A stretch of 64,000 nucleotides of DNA from Streptoalloteichus tenebrarius (GCF_024171885.1 NZ_JAMTCP010000005.1:1-64000); one strand, 5' to 3'; counted from the stretch's first letter, positions 42,300 through 51,715 are shown. Translations and numbers: made by a program. Notes: generated by a model not told the origin, from the sequence alone.

Positions 42300-43019
42300 T
42301 CAGGACGGCGGTGTTCGCCCAGGTTCTCCCGTCGCCGCGGACCTCGGCTCGCCGTCCGAACCAGCGCGCGCCGTGCTGCCCTCCGCCCTCGCGTCCGGTG
42401 AGGACGGGTGCCGCGCGGCGAGGCCGTCCACCAGCGCCCGCAGGGCCAGCTCGAAGCTGTCCCTGTCGATCTCGTCGGCGTGGGCCCGCAGCCGGTGCGC
42501 CTGGCCGAGGTTCGGGAACCGCTCGGCGTACACGCCCTCGTCGTCGACGAAGCCCCCCGCGAACGACCCCAGCGCCGCGCCGAGGACGAGGTACCGCACG
42601 GCCGCTCCGATCATCGTCGCCTGCCGGGGCGGCCACCCCGCCCTGACCAGCGTGCCGTGCACCGCGTCGGCCAGCCGCAGGGACGCCTCGCGGTCGAGCG
42701 GCTCCCGCGCCAGGAACGGCACGATGTTGGGGTGCGCGGCCAGCGCGGCGCGGTAGGCGCGGGCCCACCCGAGCACCGCGTCGCGCCAGTCGTCGGCGTC
42801 GAGGACCCGAGGGTCCACCTCGGCGACGATCGCGTTGGCCACCTCGTTGAGCAGCGCTTCCTTGGTGCGAACGTGGTTGTAGAGCGAGGCCGCGCGCACG
42901 CCCAGCGCCTCGGCGAGCCGGCGCATGGACAGCGCGGCCAGCCCCTCCTCGTCGAGGATCCGGAGCGCCGCCGCGCGGATGCGGTCCGGCGAGAGCCGGG
43001 GCGTGCTGGGGCGGGGCAT
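42300..43019 (-). CDS. TetR family regulator
   Basis: 239 residues. HTH at about 10-60 (LSPDRIRAAALRILDEEG, LSMRRLAEALGVRAASLYNHVRTKEALL), then a TetR_C-type ligand domain with LGWARAYRAALAAHPNIVPF. The last 25 residues are an Ala/Ser/Gly tail running up to the IS982 remnant, so the C-terminus may be altered. ATG at 43019 follows GGAGGACGCG. A perfect palindrome about 100 bases upstream (43120-43138) is the likely operator, shared with the divergent acyl-CoA dehydrogenase operon. Confidence 0.92.
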   Translation of the reverse strand: MPRPSTPRLSPDRIRAAALRILDEEGLAALSMRRLAEALGVRAASLYNHVRTKEALLNEVANAIVAEVDPRVLDADDWRDAVLGWARAYRAALAAHPNIVPFLAREPLDREASLRLADAVHGTLVRAGWPPRQATMIGAAVRYLVLGAALGSFAGGFVDDEGVYAERFPNLGQAHRLRAHADEIDRDSFELALRALVDGLAARHPSSPDARAEGSTARAGSDGEPRSAATGEPGRTPPS

Positions 43020-43119
43020 CGCGTCCTCCGTGACCTCGCGGCGCCGGCGTCGGCCGTCGCGTCCCGGTCGCGCGTTCGGCTCTTGTCCCGAGCGGGCGGA
43101 CCGGCCTAGGGTGCCCACA

Positions 43120-43138
43120 AAACTAACGTCGTTAGTTT
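43120..43138. promoter_or_regulatory. TetR operator palindrome
   Basis: AAACTAACG (43120-43128), one central base, CGTTAGTTT (43130-43138): a perfect 9+1+9 palindrome, A/T-rich in a G+C-rich context, between the divergent TetR and acyl-CoA dehydrogenase genes. Confidence 0.85.
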
Positions 43139-43353
43139 AGTGAGGTCGCCATGCCGCGCCCAGCCCGTCACCGCAGCGCCAGCGACCCCCTGCGTTCGTC
43201 CCGCCGGTCTTCTTCTCCGGCCACCGCGTTCCCCGTGCCGCCGCCCTTCTTCTGCCATCGCCTTTCTTGCGCACTGCCCAGTTCGTCCCGTCAGCACCGC
43301 GACCCGCCGCCCCTGCCGGCGGCGCGCCGTCGAAGCGAACAGGAGGGTCCACT

Positions 43354-44523
43354 GTGGACTTCGGGTTGACCGACACCGAACGCGACGTCCGGGACTGGGT
43401 GCGCACGTTCGTCCGGCGTGAGCTGCTCCCGTGGGAACCGGAGGTGCTGCGCAGGGAGCGGCGCGGCCTGCCCGGCCTGCCAGAGGAGAAACTCCGCCGG
43501 CTCCGCGAGGTCGCGCGCGAGGCGGGTTTCTGGGGCGTGCAGACACCCACGGAGTACGGCGGCATGGGCCTCGGCGCGGTGTTGACCGCGTTGGTCGAGG
43601 TGGAACTGGGCCGCACCTTCGTGCCGTTCTCGTTCGGCGGGGCCGCCGACAACATCCTCTACGCCTGCGACGAGGAGCAGCGCCAGCGGTACCTGCTGCC
43701 GACGATCGCCGGCGAGCGGGTGTCGTGCTTCGCGCTCACCGAGCCGGGCGCCGGGTCGGATGCCAAGGCGATCCGCACCAGCGCCCGACGCGACGGGGAC
43801 CACTGGGTGATCGACGGCGAGAAGACGTTCATCACCCACGGCGACGAGGCCGACTTCGCCATGGTGTTCGCGGTGACCGACCGGGAGCGGGGCGCCGACG
43901 GCGGCATCACCTGTTTCCTGGTGGACCGGGAGATGGGGTGGACCTCCGAACCCATCGCGACGATGGGCGAGTGGGGCCCGGCCTCACTGGTGTTCGACGG
44001 CGTGCGCGTGCCGGCCGGCAACGTCCTCGGCGAGGTCGGACAGGGCTTCGCGCTGGCGATGCGGTGGATCGGGCGCGGCCGCTACCTGTTGCCCGCGCGG
44101 GCGTTGGGCGCGTGCGAGCGCCTGCTGGAGATGGCGATGGACCACGCCAGGAACCGGCACACCTTCGGCGCCCCGATCGCCGAACGCCAGGCCATCCAGT
44201 GGATGATCGCCGACTCCGCCGTGGAGATCGAGGCGTTGCGGTGGCTGGTGTTGCACGCCGCGTGGCAGGTCGACGCGGGCATGGACTCCCGGCACGCGCA
44301 GTCGGTCGCCAAGCTCTACGGCGGCGTGAAGGCGAACGAGATCGTCGACCGGGTGCTCCAGATCCACGGCGGCATGGGCTACACCAGGGAGCTGCCGGTC
44401 GAGCGGTGGTACCGCGAGCTGCGGCTGCTGCGGATCTACGAGGGGACCGACGAGATCCAGCGGCGCACGATCGCCAGGAACCTGTTGCGGGGACACGTGT
44501 CCGTGGGCGGCGCGCTCGGCTGA
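43354..44523 (+). CDS. acyl-CoA dehydrogenase
   Basis: 389 residues, normal ACAD length. It has FALTEPGAGSDAKAIRTSA (FAD/substrate contact), DGEKTFITHGDEADF, IHGGMGYTRELPVERWYREL and RIYEGTDEIQRRTIARNLL with the catalytic Glu in YEGT. The N-terminus VDFGLTDTERDVRDWVR is a normal ACAD start; GTG 43354 has GGAGGG six bases upstream. A GTCCACTGTGGAC palindrome overlaps the start codon (43347-43359). MaoC follows 14 bases downstream, so the pair probably runs part of a beta-oxidation-like pathway under the TetR at 42300. Confidence 0.95.
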   Translation: MDFGLTDTERDVRDWVRTFVRRELLPWEPEVLRRERRGLPGLPEEKLRRLREVAREAGFWGVQTPTEYGGMGLGAVLTALVEVELGRTFVPFSFGGAADNILYACDEEQRQRYLLPTIAGERVSCFALTEPGAGSDAKAIRTSARRDGDHWVIDGEKTFITHGDEADFAMVFAVTDRERGADGGITCFLVDREMGWTSEPIATMGEWGPASLVFDGVRVPAGNVLGEVGQGFALAMRWIGRGRYLLPARALGACERLLEMAMDHARNRHTFGAPIAERQAIQWMIADSAVEIEALRWLVLHAAWQVDAGMDSRHAQSVAKLYGGVKANEIVDRVLQIHGGMGYTRELPVERWYRELRLLRIYEGTDEIQRRTIARNLLRGHVSVGGALG

Positions 44524-44537
44524 GGAGGGGCGAGGAG

Positions 44538-45386
44538 ATGGCGTTGGACCCGAACCTGGTCGGATGGTCCGAGGGGCCGTGGGAGCGGAGCTGGACCGCC
44601 GACGACGCGTTGCTGTACGCGGTGGCGGTGGGCGCGGGCCAGGACGACCCGGTGGCCGAACTCGCGGTGACCACCGAGAACACCGCCGGGGTCGAGCAAC
44701 GCGCCCTGCCGACGTTCGGCGTGGTGCTCGCCCAGTTCGGTGGGCCGCAGGAGATCCCGCTCGGCGACGTCGACCGCGCGTTCGTCGTGCACGCCGAGCA
44801 GTCGCTCACGGCGCACCGCCCGCTGCCGGTGTCCGGACGGATGTCCCTGCGGCGCAGGATCGTCGACGTGTTCGACAAGGGGTCGGGCGCGTTGGTCGTC
44901 GTGGAGACGGAAGGGTCCGATGTGGACGGTCCACTGGTGACGGCCAGGTCGTCGGTGTTCGTCAGGGGACAGGGCGGGTTCGGCGGCCCGCGCGGCGAGA
45001 GCGCGCGGTGGTCCGCGCCGGAACGGGAACCCGACGCGGTGCTCCGGTTCCGCACCGCCGTGAACCAGGCGTTGGTGTACCGGCTGACCGGCGACCGCAA
45101 CCCGCTGCACTCCGACCCGGCGTTCGCGCGGCGGGGCGGGTTCGACCGCCCCATCCTGCACGGTCTGTGCACCTACGGGATCACCTGCCGCCTGTTGGTC
45201 AACGCCCTCTGCGGCGGGGACCCCACGCGCGTCACCGGAATGTCCGGCCGGTTCACCCGTCCGGTCTGGCCCGGCGAGGAACTGGTGGTCTCGGTGTGGG
45301 AGGCGGAGGACGGGACCGCCGTCTTCCGCACCGCCAACGGCTCCGGCGAGACCGTGCTGGACCGGGGGTGGTTCGCCGTCCGGTAA
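44538..45386 (+). CDS. MaoC family dehydratase (2-enoyl-CoA hydratase 2 type)
   Basis: 282 residues with two hot-dog halves. The second half carries YRLTGDRNPLHSDPAFARRG and FDRPILHGLCTYG, the hydratase-2 motif with catalytic Asp and His; the first half is the degenerate N-terminal repeat of bacterial and peroxisomal (R)-enoyl-CoA hydratases. It would hydrate the enoyl-CoA produced by the upstream dehydrogenase. ATG 44538 follows GAGGAG. Confidence 0.94.
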   Translation: MALDPNLVGWSEGPWERSWTADDALLYAVAVGAGQDDPVAELAVTTENTAGVEQRALPTFGVVLAQFGGPQEIPLGDVDRAFVVHAEQSLTAHRPLPVSGRMSLRRRIVDVFDKGSGALVVVETEGSDVDGPLVTARSSVFVRGQGGFGGPRGESARWSAPEREPDAVLRFRTAVNQALVYRLTGDRNPLHSDPAFARRGGFDRPILHGLCTYGITCRLLVNALCGGDPTRVTGMSGRFTRPVWPGEELVVSVWEAEDGTAVFRTANGSGETVLDRGWFAVR

Positions 45387-45515
45387 CGATGCGGGAGTGT
45401 GTCGCCCGGATCACACCACGGGTCTGCGTATGGTGGTCGGGGTGCCGCGTTCCGCGTCGCGGGGTGTCGGCCTTCCCGGATGGTCGATCACGGACGAACA
45501 CACGGAACGGTGAAG

Positions 45516-46514
45516 ATGGCGGCGGGCAGCTACCAGGCGTACCACCAGCCGGCGCGGGGGCGCGCGCCCCGACGGAAGCGCCGCGTCGGACGGGTCATCG
45601 GCGTGCTGGTCGTGTTGTTGCTCCTGCTCGTCGCGGGCGGCTGGATCTACCTCGACAGCTCCCTGCGGCGCGTGTCGGCCCTGCCCGACTACCCGAACCG
45701 GCCGGCCAAGGGCGCGGGGACCAACTGGCTGCTGGTCGGCTCCGACAGCAGGGAGGGCCTCAGCGAGGAGGACCGCGACGCGTTGAGCACCGGCGGCGCC
45801 GCCGGCCAGCGCACCGACACGATCATGTTGCTGCACCTGCCCGACGGCGGCGGGCCGGCCACGCTCGTCAGCCTTCCCCGCGACTCCTACGTGCCCATCC
45901 AGGGCAACGGGCGCAACAAGCTCAACGCGGCGTTCGCCTGGGGAGGCCCACAGCTTCTCGTGCGCACGGTCGAGGAGGCCACCGGGCTGCGCATGGACCA
46001 CTACGCCGAGATCGGCTTCGGCGGCTTCCGGGACATCGTCGACGCCGTGGGCGGCGTGGAGATGTGCGTCAAGGAGCCGATGAAGGACCCGTTGGCCGGC
46101 CTCGACCTGCCGGCGGGGTGCCAGGAACTCGACGGCGCGCAGGCCCTCGGCTACGTCCGCACCAGGGCGAGCGCCCGCGCGGACCTCGACCGCGTGCAGC
46201 GGCAGCGGGAGTTCCTGTCCGCGTTGGTGTCGAAGGCGACCAGCGTCGGCACGCTGGTGAACCCGTTCCGGATGATCCCACTGGTCACCAGCGTTCCCGG
46301 CGCGGTGTCGCTCAACGACGGCGACCACCTGCACCACGTCGCCGCGATGGGGTGGGCCCTCAGCGGCTCGCCGGTGACCGGCACCGTCCCGATCGGCAGC
46401 ACCGGCAACGCGCCCAACGCGGGCTCGGTCGTCTACTGGGACAAGGCGCGCGCGAGCCAGCTCTTCGAGCTGCTGCGCCAGGACCAGCCCGTGCCGGCGG
46501 ACCTGCTGAAGTAG
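45516..46514 (+). CDS. LytR-CpsA-Psr (LCP) family cell-wall glycopolymer ligase
   Basis: About 332 residues. One N-terminal membrane helix (VGRVIGVLVVLLLLLVAGGW) and an extracellular LCP domain with NWLLVGSDSREGL, AGQRTDTIMLLHL, LVSLPRDSYVPI and RNKLNAAFAWGG; the conserved Arg/Asp residues bind polyprenyl-phosphate. LCP enzymes attach arabinogalactan or teichoic-type polymers to peptidoglycan. The start is uncertain: ATG 45516 is preferred, GTG 45510 and ATG 45480 are in frame. A terminator follows the stop. Confidence 0.93.
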   Translation: MAAGSYQAYHQPARGRAPRRKRRVGRVIGVLVVLLLLLVAGGWIYLDSSLRRVSALPDYPNRPAKGAGTNWLLVGSDSREGLSEEDRDALSTGGAAGQRTDTIMLLHLPDGGGPATLVSLPRDSYVPIQGNGRNKLNAAFAWGGPQLLVRTVEEATGLRMDHYAEIGFGGFRDIVDAVGGVEMCVKEPMKDPLAGLDLPAGCQELDGAQALGYVRTRASARADLDRVQRQREFLSALVSKATSVGTLVNPFRMIPLVTSVPGAVSLNDGDHLHHVAAMGWALSGSPVTGTVPIGSTGNAPNAGSVVYWDKARASQLFELLRQDQPVPADLLK

Positions 46515-46537
46515 GCCGCAGGAGGGACCGAGGGACC

Positions 46538-46570
46538 GACGCCCCGTCGCCGGCTCGGCGATGGGGCGTC
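46538..46570. terminator. hairpin terminator
   Basis: GACGCCCCGTCGCCG (46538-46552) pairs with CGGCGATGGGGCGTC (46556-46570) with a single mismatch and a short loop, between the convergent LCP and SRPBCC-nitroreductase genes. Confidence 0.75.
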
Positions 46571-46610
46571 GACGGTTCGGCGCTGGTTCGGCGCTGGATT
46601 TTGTGTCGGC

Positions 46611-47504
46611 TCAGCGGCGGGGATCGAGGCGGAAGACCGGGTGGTCGGCCGCGCTGCGCAGGAAGTCCTCCTCCGGCGCGTCGGCCGAGGCCACGCCCAA
46701 CAGGGCGGGCGTGTTCGCCAGCATCGACCGGCGCACGTACTCGCGGAGCACCGGAACCGCCTCCCGCGCCGGCACCTCCACGGCGTGCACGTGTTCGATG
46801 TGGTTGCCCACGCGCAGTTCCGCCTCCGGCTCGGCCCGCAGGTTGCGCGCCCAGTCGGACTCGCCGCGCCGGGACACCACGTACCGGTTCTCGCCCACCC
46901 ACAGCACCTTCAGCGGCGTGGACCGCAGTCGGCCGGTGTGGCGTCCCGGCACGCACAGGAGCTGGGTGTCGGCGAACCCGCGGCCGAGCCGCCCGACGAG
47001 CAGCCGGGCCAGGGGCGTCAGCACGGCGCGCTCCCACCACGGCGGCGGCTGGTAGCCCGTCGGCCGGCGGCTGACCGCGCGGCGCGCCACGAGCTGGAGG
47101 TCCTCGCGCAGGAGCCGCCCGAGCAGGGGCGCCACGGCGGGCAGGATCTGCGCGAGGGCGGGGTGTGCGGCCTCGACCTCCCACCGGTGGCGGACCAGCG
47201 TTCCGCCGGCCGTCGACTCGTGCTCGACGTGGTAGACGCCCCCGAGCGGGCTGTCCTGGACGCGGTGGACGGCGCGGTGCGGCGGCTCGTAGACGATGTG
47301 GTCGGCGGTGTGCCGCAGCAGCACCGGCCCGATCTTGCGGACGAGGGTGTAGCGGGGTGTCCCGTCGGGGCGCAGCTCATGGTCCTCGACGGCCAGGGTG
47401 ATGTCGGACAACGCGACGTAGCCGCGCAGGGCGTCGCCGTAGAACAGGTCCCACGTGCGGTCGAGGTCGAGTGGGACGACGACGGAGGCTTCGGCCGTGG
47501 GCAT
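46611..47504 (-). CDS. SRPBCC domain fused to Ddn-type F420 nitroreductase domain
   Basis: 297 residues. The first 145 form a START/SRPBCC (polyketide-cyclase-like) fold: SVVVPLDLDRTWDLFYGD, RKIGPVLLRHTADHIVYEPP. From about 165 the protein resembles the Ddn/nitroreductase family: PGRHTGRLRSTPLKVLWVGENRYVV and ARNLRAEPEAELRVGN, which bind deazaflavin F420 in a split-barrel. The two are usually separate proteins. The ATG at 47504 lies one base after the permease stop, so it is translated with the permease; a link to a hydrophobic or purine-like substrate is speculative. Confidence 0.85.
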   Translation of the reverse strand: MPTAEASVVVPLDLDRTWDLFYGDALRGYVALSDITLAVEDHELRPDGTPRYTLVRKIGPVLLRHTADHIVYEPPHRAVHRVQDSPLGGVYHVEHESTAGGTLVRHRWEVEAAHPALAQILPAVAPLLGRLLREDLQLVARRAVSRRPTGYQPPPWWERAVLTPLARLLVGRLGRGFADTQLLCVPGRHTGRLRSTPLKVLWVGENRYVVSRRGESDWARNLRAEPEAELRVGNHIEHVHAVEVPAREAVPVLREYVRRSMLANTPALLGVASADAPEEDFLRSAADHPVFRLDPRR

Positions 47505-47505
47505 G

Positions 47506-49020
47506 TCAGCCTTCCTCGCGCTCGGTGCGCCCCCTCCAGAGCAGGGTACGTCGCGCGCCCTGGCGAACCGAGCGGCGCGGGGGCGGCTGGTCGGCGTTCG
47601 GGGTGCGTGGTGCGGGCAGCGGCGGAACGTCGCCCGCGTCGATGGCGGCCCGGGCGTCCTGGTGGGGGTCGGCGGAGGGTCTGCCGTTGAACAGCAGGTT
47701 CAACGCGATGGCCGCCACGGTGCCGACCGAGATCCCGGAGTCCAGGACCGTCCGCGCGGCGTCGGGGAGCTGCTCCCAGAAGGTCGGCGCGGCGAGGGGG
47801 ATCATGCCCACGCCCAGCGCCACGCCGACCACGAGCAGGTCGTGCGGCCCCCGGAAGCCCGACCGGCCGAGGGTGCGGACACCGCTGGCCGCCACGGTCC
47901 CGAACAACGCGATGCCCGCGCCGCCGAGCACCGGCGACGGGATGGCCGCCACCAGGGCGCCCAGCGGCGGCAGCAGGCCGAGCAGCACGAGCACGCCACC
48001 GCCGACCGCGACCACGAACCGGCTGCGGACACCGGTGAGCTGGACCAGGCCGATGTTCTGCGCGAAGGCGCTGCACGGGAAGGCGTTGAGGACGCTGGAG
48101 AGCGCGGAGGCGGCGGTGTCGGCGCGCAACGCCCTGGCCAGCTCGCGCGGCCCCACGGGGCGGCCGACGACCTCGCCGATCGCCAGGGCGTCGGCCGTGC
48201 ACTCGGCGAGGATGACGAGCTGCACGATGAGCATCGACACGATGGCCGCCAGCTCGAAGCGGGGCGCGCCGAAGTGGAACGGCGTGGTGATCCCGACCAG
48301 GTCCACGCGCGTGACCTCGGACAGGTCCGCCATGCCCAGCGGGACCGCGACGACGGTGCCGACGAGCAGGCCGAGCAACACGGAGATCCGGCCGACGAAG
48401 CCCCGAGCGAACCGTTGCACCAGCACGATGAACAGCAGCACGCCGAACGCGACGGCGAGGTTCCTCGGCGAGCCGAAGTCGGGCGCGCCGGCGCCGCCCG
48501 CGCTCCACTGCACGCCCACCTTGAGGATCGACAGGCCGATCAGGGTGATCACCGTGCCGGTGACCAGGGGAGGGAAGAACCGCACCAGCCGGCTGAACCG
48601 CCCGGCGATGGCCAGCCCGACCAGCGACGACACCAGGGCGGCCCCGAACACCGCCGGCAGTCCGCCTCCGCCGTGCACGACGAGCACCATCGGCGTGACC
48701 GCGGCGAACGTGGGGCCGTTGACGAACGGCATCCTGATCCCGAACCGCCACACGCCCAGCGTCTGGACGAGGGTCGCCACGCCGGCCATCACGAGCGCCG
48801 CGCTGACCAGGTAGGCGAGGTCGGGGCCGCGCAGGCCGGCCGCCGCGCCGACGACGAGCGGCGGGGCGACCACGCCGGCGTACATGGACAGGATGTGCTG
48901 GAGCCCGAGGGTCAGGGTCCGCCCCGGGGGAAGCACCTCGTCGACCGGGTGGACCGGGGGTCGGGACGCCGCGTCGCCGTCCGTGTCCGCTGCCGTGCTC
49001 GTGGTCCTGCCTCGCCTCAC
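47506..49020 (-). CDS. NCS2 uracil/xanthine permease
   Basis: 504 residues, about 14 membrane segments. It has LGLQHILSMYAGVVAPPLVVG at the first helices, FVNGPTFAAVTPM, VTLIGLSILKVGVQW-type transport helices, and FPCSAFAQNIGLVQLTGVRSR with ADALAIGEVVGR, the NCS2 nucleobase-binding signatures. The start is GTG 49020 with GGGAGG; the frame continues to 49311 without a ribosome site. The C-terminus is a long Pro/Arg tail. Substrate could be uracil, xanthine or urate. Confidence 0.93.
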   Translation of the reverse strand: MRRGRTTSTAADTDGDAASRPPVHPVDEVLPPGRTLTLGLQHILSMYAGVVAPPLVVGAAAGLRGPDLAYLVSAALVMAGVATLVQTLGVWRFGIRMPFVNGPTFAAVTPMVLVVHGGGGLPAVFGAALVSSLVGLAIAGRFSRLVRFFPPLVTGTVITLIGLSILKVGVQWSAGGAGAPDFGSPRNLAVAFGVLLFIVLVQRFARGFVGRISVLLGLLVGTVVAVPLGMADLSEVTRVDLVGITTPFHFGAPRFELAAIVSMLIVQLVILAECTADALAIGEVVGRPVGPRELARALRADTAASALSSVLNAFPCSAFAQNIGLVQLTGVRSRFVVAVGGGVLVLLGLLPPLGALVAAIPSPVLGGAGIALFGTVAASGVRTLGRSGFRGPHDLLVVGVALGVGMIPLAAPTFWEQLPDAARTVLDSGISVGTVAAIALNLLFNGRPSADPHQDARAAIDAGDVPPLPAPRTPNADQPPPRRSVRQGARRTLLWRGRTEREEG

Positions 49021-49399
49021 GCCGACCTCCCGATGGGGTGACGCGACGCCCGTGCGTCGCGGGTGCGGCTCCGGGCGGCGGGGCAGGGGCCCCTGGCCGC
49101 CCGGGTTCCGGCAGTGAACCACTGTGACTGGTGAAGTGGAATATTTCTTCCGAGTCGCGGAAGCGATTCGTGTGAAGCTCCAACATCCCGGCATCCACAG
49201 AGTCGGCGGATCCGCCAGCAGGCGACGGGGATTCTCCGCAGGTCGGACCGGGGGAGTCGGACAAACACGACAGGGGAGCTTTCCCGGTCTTTCCGTTTCC
49301 TTTCCGTTCATCTTGGGCCGGCGGCATCACTCGATCTAGCGTCGCCGCCAGCCGGGCTGTCACCCGGTCGGACCCTGTTTCCCCCTGTTGGAGTGACTC
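49021..49399. other. divergent promoter region
   Basis: Between the permease (leftward) and the peptidase (rightward). A less G+C-rich segment at about 49125-49180 likely holds promoter elements. I looked for a purine or xanthine riboswitch and found no recognisable core. Confidence 0.5.
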
Positions 49400-50722
49400 A
49401 TGGCTGGACAGTTGTCACCGGCGTCGTCACCGACGGCGTCACCGGTGTCGTCGCCGCGGTTCGACAGACCCGCCGGCCGACGCGGCCGCACGGCCGCGGC
49501 CGGCGTTGCCGCGGCGGTGCTGCTCGGCGCCACCACCGGCCTGCTGGCCGGCGCCGCGCCGGCGGCGGCCGAGCCCGCCACCGCGACGGGCGGCGTCGAA
49601 CCCGCCCTCGCCTCGGTGGTGAGCGGGAAGCTGCTCGCCGAGCAGGGCGCCCAGATCGCGACGACCTACGGCGCGCCCGGCTTCCAGGCCGCCTCCGGTG
49701 ACGTGCTCGTCGAGGGCAAGCGCACGTCCCGGGACCGCTCGTGGGTGTTCGGCGGCAGCGTCGTCCGCGTGCCCAGCACCACGCACGCCTCCCCGGTCAC
49801 CGCGTTGTTCGTGGGCCACCGCGTCGACGGCCGGTGGCAGGTCGAGCTGGAGGGCAACCCCGGCTTCGCCGCGCTGGTGCGCTCGGCTCCCGCCGAGGTG
49901 GTGCGCGCCGACGAGCGGGAGACCCTGGCGCGCACCGCGGCGCCCGCCGCCGAGGCCGCCGGTCTCGGCCTGGCCCTGCCGTGGACGCGGGGACAGGCGT
50001 GGGGGTCGGCCGGCGTGCACGGCGACTCCGGCACCTCCCGGCCGTTCAACGCGATCGACTTCAGCGGCGGCGACGGCCGGGTGCTGGCCGCCAGGGCCGG
50101 CAAGCTCTACCGGTTCTGCACCAACGCGCGCTGGCCGCTGATGAAGCTGGTGCACGACAACGGTTGGACCACCGGCTACTACCACACCCGCAACCAGACC
50201 TCGAAGGGCGAGGGCGCCCAGGTCGCGGCGGGTGAATACCTCGGCCAGACCGGCAACGAGCTGCCCTGCGGCGGCAGCTCCACCGGCGCCCACGTCCACT
50301 TCACGCTGTGGCAGGGCAACCGCCCGGTCTCGGTGAACGGCAAGACGATCGGCGGCTGGACCTTCTACGAGGGCTCGCGCCCGTACTCCGGCTACGCCGA
50401 GCGCAACGGCAGGCGCATCAACCTGCCCGGCGGCGGGATCGTCAACTACGGCGCGGACAACGACACCACGCCGAGCGCGACCGTGCGCAACAACGGGGGG
50501 ACCGTGAACCTGCGGAGCGGTCCCGGCACCTCCTACGACGTCGTGGGCACCGTCCGCGACGGCGACGTCGTGCAGATCGTCTGCACCGCGCGGGGCGACG
50601 AGCTGACCGGCCCGTGGGGCAACAGGAACAACGTCTGGGACCGGCTGACCAACGGCAGGTGGATCTCTGACGCGTTCGTCGACACCGGCACGAATGAGCC
50701 GGTGGCACCAGCCTGTAGCTGA
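49400..50722 (+). CDS. secreted M23 (LasA-type) peptidase with SH3-like domain
   Basis: 440 residues. A long Sec signal (basic RRGRTAAAGVAAAVLLGATT, cleavage near AAAEPA) leads to an extracellular enzyme. The catalytic part carries PFNAIDFSGG and STGAHVHFTLWQG (metal ligands HxH); LPWTRGQAWGSAGVHGDSG precedes them. The C-terminal 80 residues contain NLRSGPGTSYDVVGTVRDGD, an SH3b cell-wall-binding motif. Such enzymes cleave peptidoglycan cross-bridges or elastin-like substrates. ATG at 49400 follows GTTGGAGTG. A strong terminator follows. Confidence 0.92.
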   Translation: MAGQLSPASSPTASPVSSPRFDRPAGRRGRTAAAGVAAAVLLGATTGLLAGAAPAAAEPATATGGVEPALASVVSGKLLAEQGAQIATTYGAPGFQAASGDVLVEGKRTSRDRSWVFGGSVVRVPSTTHASPVTALFVGHRVDGRWQVELEGNPGFAALVRSAPAEVVRADERETLARTAAPAAEAAGLGLALPWTRGQAWGSAGVHGDSGTSRPFNAIDFSGGDGRVLAARAGKLYRFCTNARWPLMKLVHDNGWTTGYYHTRNQTSKGEGAQVAAGEYLGQTGNELPCGGSSTGAHVHFTLWQGNRPVSVNGKTIGGWTFYEGSRPYSGYAERNGRRINLPGGGIVNYGADNDTTPSATVRNNGGTVNLRSGPGTSYDVVGTVRDGDVVQIVCTARGDELTGPWGNRNNVWDRLTNGRWISDAFVDTGTNEPVAPACS

Positions 50723-50732
50723 CGAGGGGCGA

Positions 50733-50786
50733 GGATGCCCGTACGGCCGCCGCGCGTAGCGGTCGCGGCACGCCGTACGGGCATCC
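50733..50786 (+). terminator. 14-bp perfect hairpin terminator
   Basis: GGATGCCCGTACGG (50733-50746) pairs with CCGTACGGGCATCC (50773-50786), 11 bases after the peptidase stop. The loop is 26 bases. Confidence 0.85.
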
Positions 50787-50803
50787 GCCATGTCCGCGCT
50801 AGA

Positions 50804-51154
50804 GCCTGTCCTCAAGTCTGGTGTGGCTGATCTGTTTGATGCCGGGGCGTGTTGCGCAGGCAGGAGTTGACCGGCGAGCAGTGGCAGCCAATGGAGCCGC
50901 TGTTGCCCGTCTCCGGCGTAACGGGACGCCCGTGTGGATGAGGCATCCGTGTGATCAACGGGATGGCTGCTCAAGGCGAAGACGGGGGTGGCATGGCGTG
51001 ACCTGCTGGCGGGCACCGGGCGCCAAGGTGATCACGCTGTCGGCCGTCCCCGGCTTTCGCTCCCGCCGCCTACCCACGCCGCACCGTGGTCAACTTGTCC
51101 TAGCTAGGGGTGATCGATCTGGCAACGCTGCTCACCGGCTTTTTGCGGGCAGCC
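50804..51154 (+). mobile_element. degenerate IS5-family copy, array 2 copy 1
   Basis: Begins with the inverted-repeat end GCCTGTCCTCAAG (50804) and reads rightward through a LTGEQWQPMEPLLPV-like N-terminus, an INGMAAQGEDGGG-like block and a short 3' end. The middle of the transposase is missing. Same family as array 1, opposite orientation. Confidence 0.75.
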
Positions 51155-51159
51155 CTCAG

Positions 51160-51710
51160 GGTCCGTTCTCAATGCTGGTGTGGCTCATCTGGATCCTGCA
51201 CCGGCGAGCAGTGACACGCGATCGAGCCGCTGTTGCCCGCCCTTCGGTGCGAAGGGACGCCTACGAGTGGATGAGGCGTGGCGTGATCAAGAGGGTGCTG
51301 GTCAGGGCGAAGACGGGCATGGCTCGACCTACCGGAATGGCATGGCCCCAACCTTGACCATCTGGTGACGCGGATGCGGATGACCGCCGAGGCGATTGAC
51401 GAACGTGACCGGGAGGTCCCGGTCTCCAGCACCGTTCGCGCCCACCGACCCACCTCCGGCACCGCCGCGCCTCCGAGTCCCCGCACAGGGAGGGCGGATC
51501 GTGCGGCGGCCAACGTGAGTCAGGTGATCAGGCCGTCGGCCGCTCCCGGCGCTTTCGCTTCCGCCGCCTACCGACGCCGCACCGTGGTCGATCGCCGTTT
51601 CAACCGGTTGAAGTAGTTCCGCGCCATCGCTGCTCGCGACGACATGATCGCCTTGTCCTCCGAGGGATGATTGATCTGGCAACGCTGCTCACCGGCTTTG
51701 AGGGCAGCCC
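51160..51710 (+). mobile_element. degenerate IS5-family copy, array 2 copy 2
   Basis: About 550 bases; starts GTCCGTTCTCAATGCTGGTG, with EVPVSSTVRAH and a C-terminal RRTVVDRRFNRLK near 51580-51615, an IS5 signature more complete than in the other copies. Frameshifts remain, so no functional transposase. Ends at GGCTTTGAGGGC. Confidence 0.75.
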
Positions 51711-51715
51711 CGAGG

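Noticed and set aside
49021-49399. Purine or xanthine riboswitch before the permease
   Set aside because: No recognisable core sequence or three-way junction could be found.
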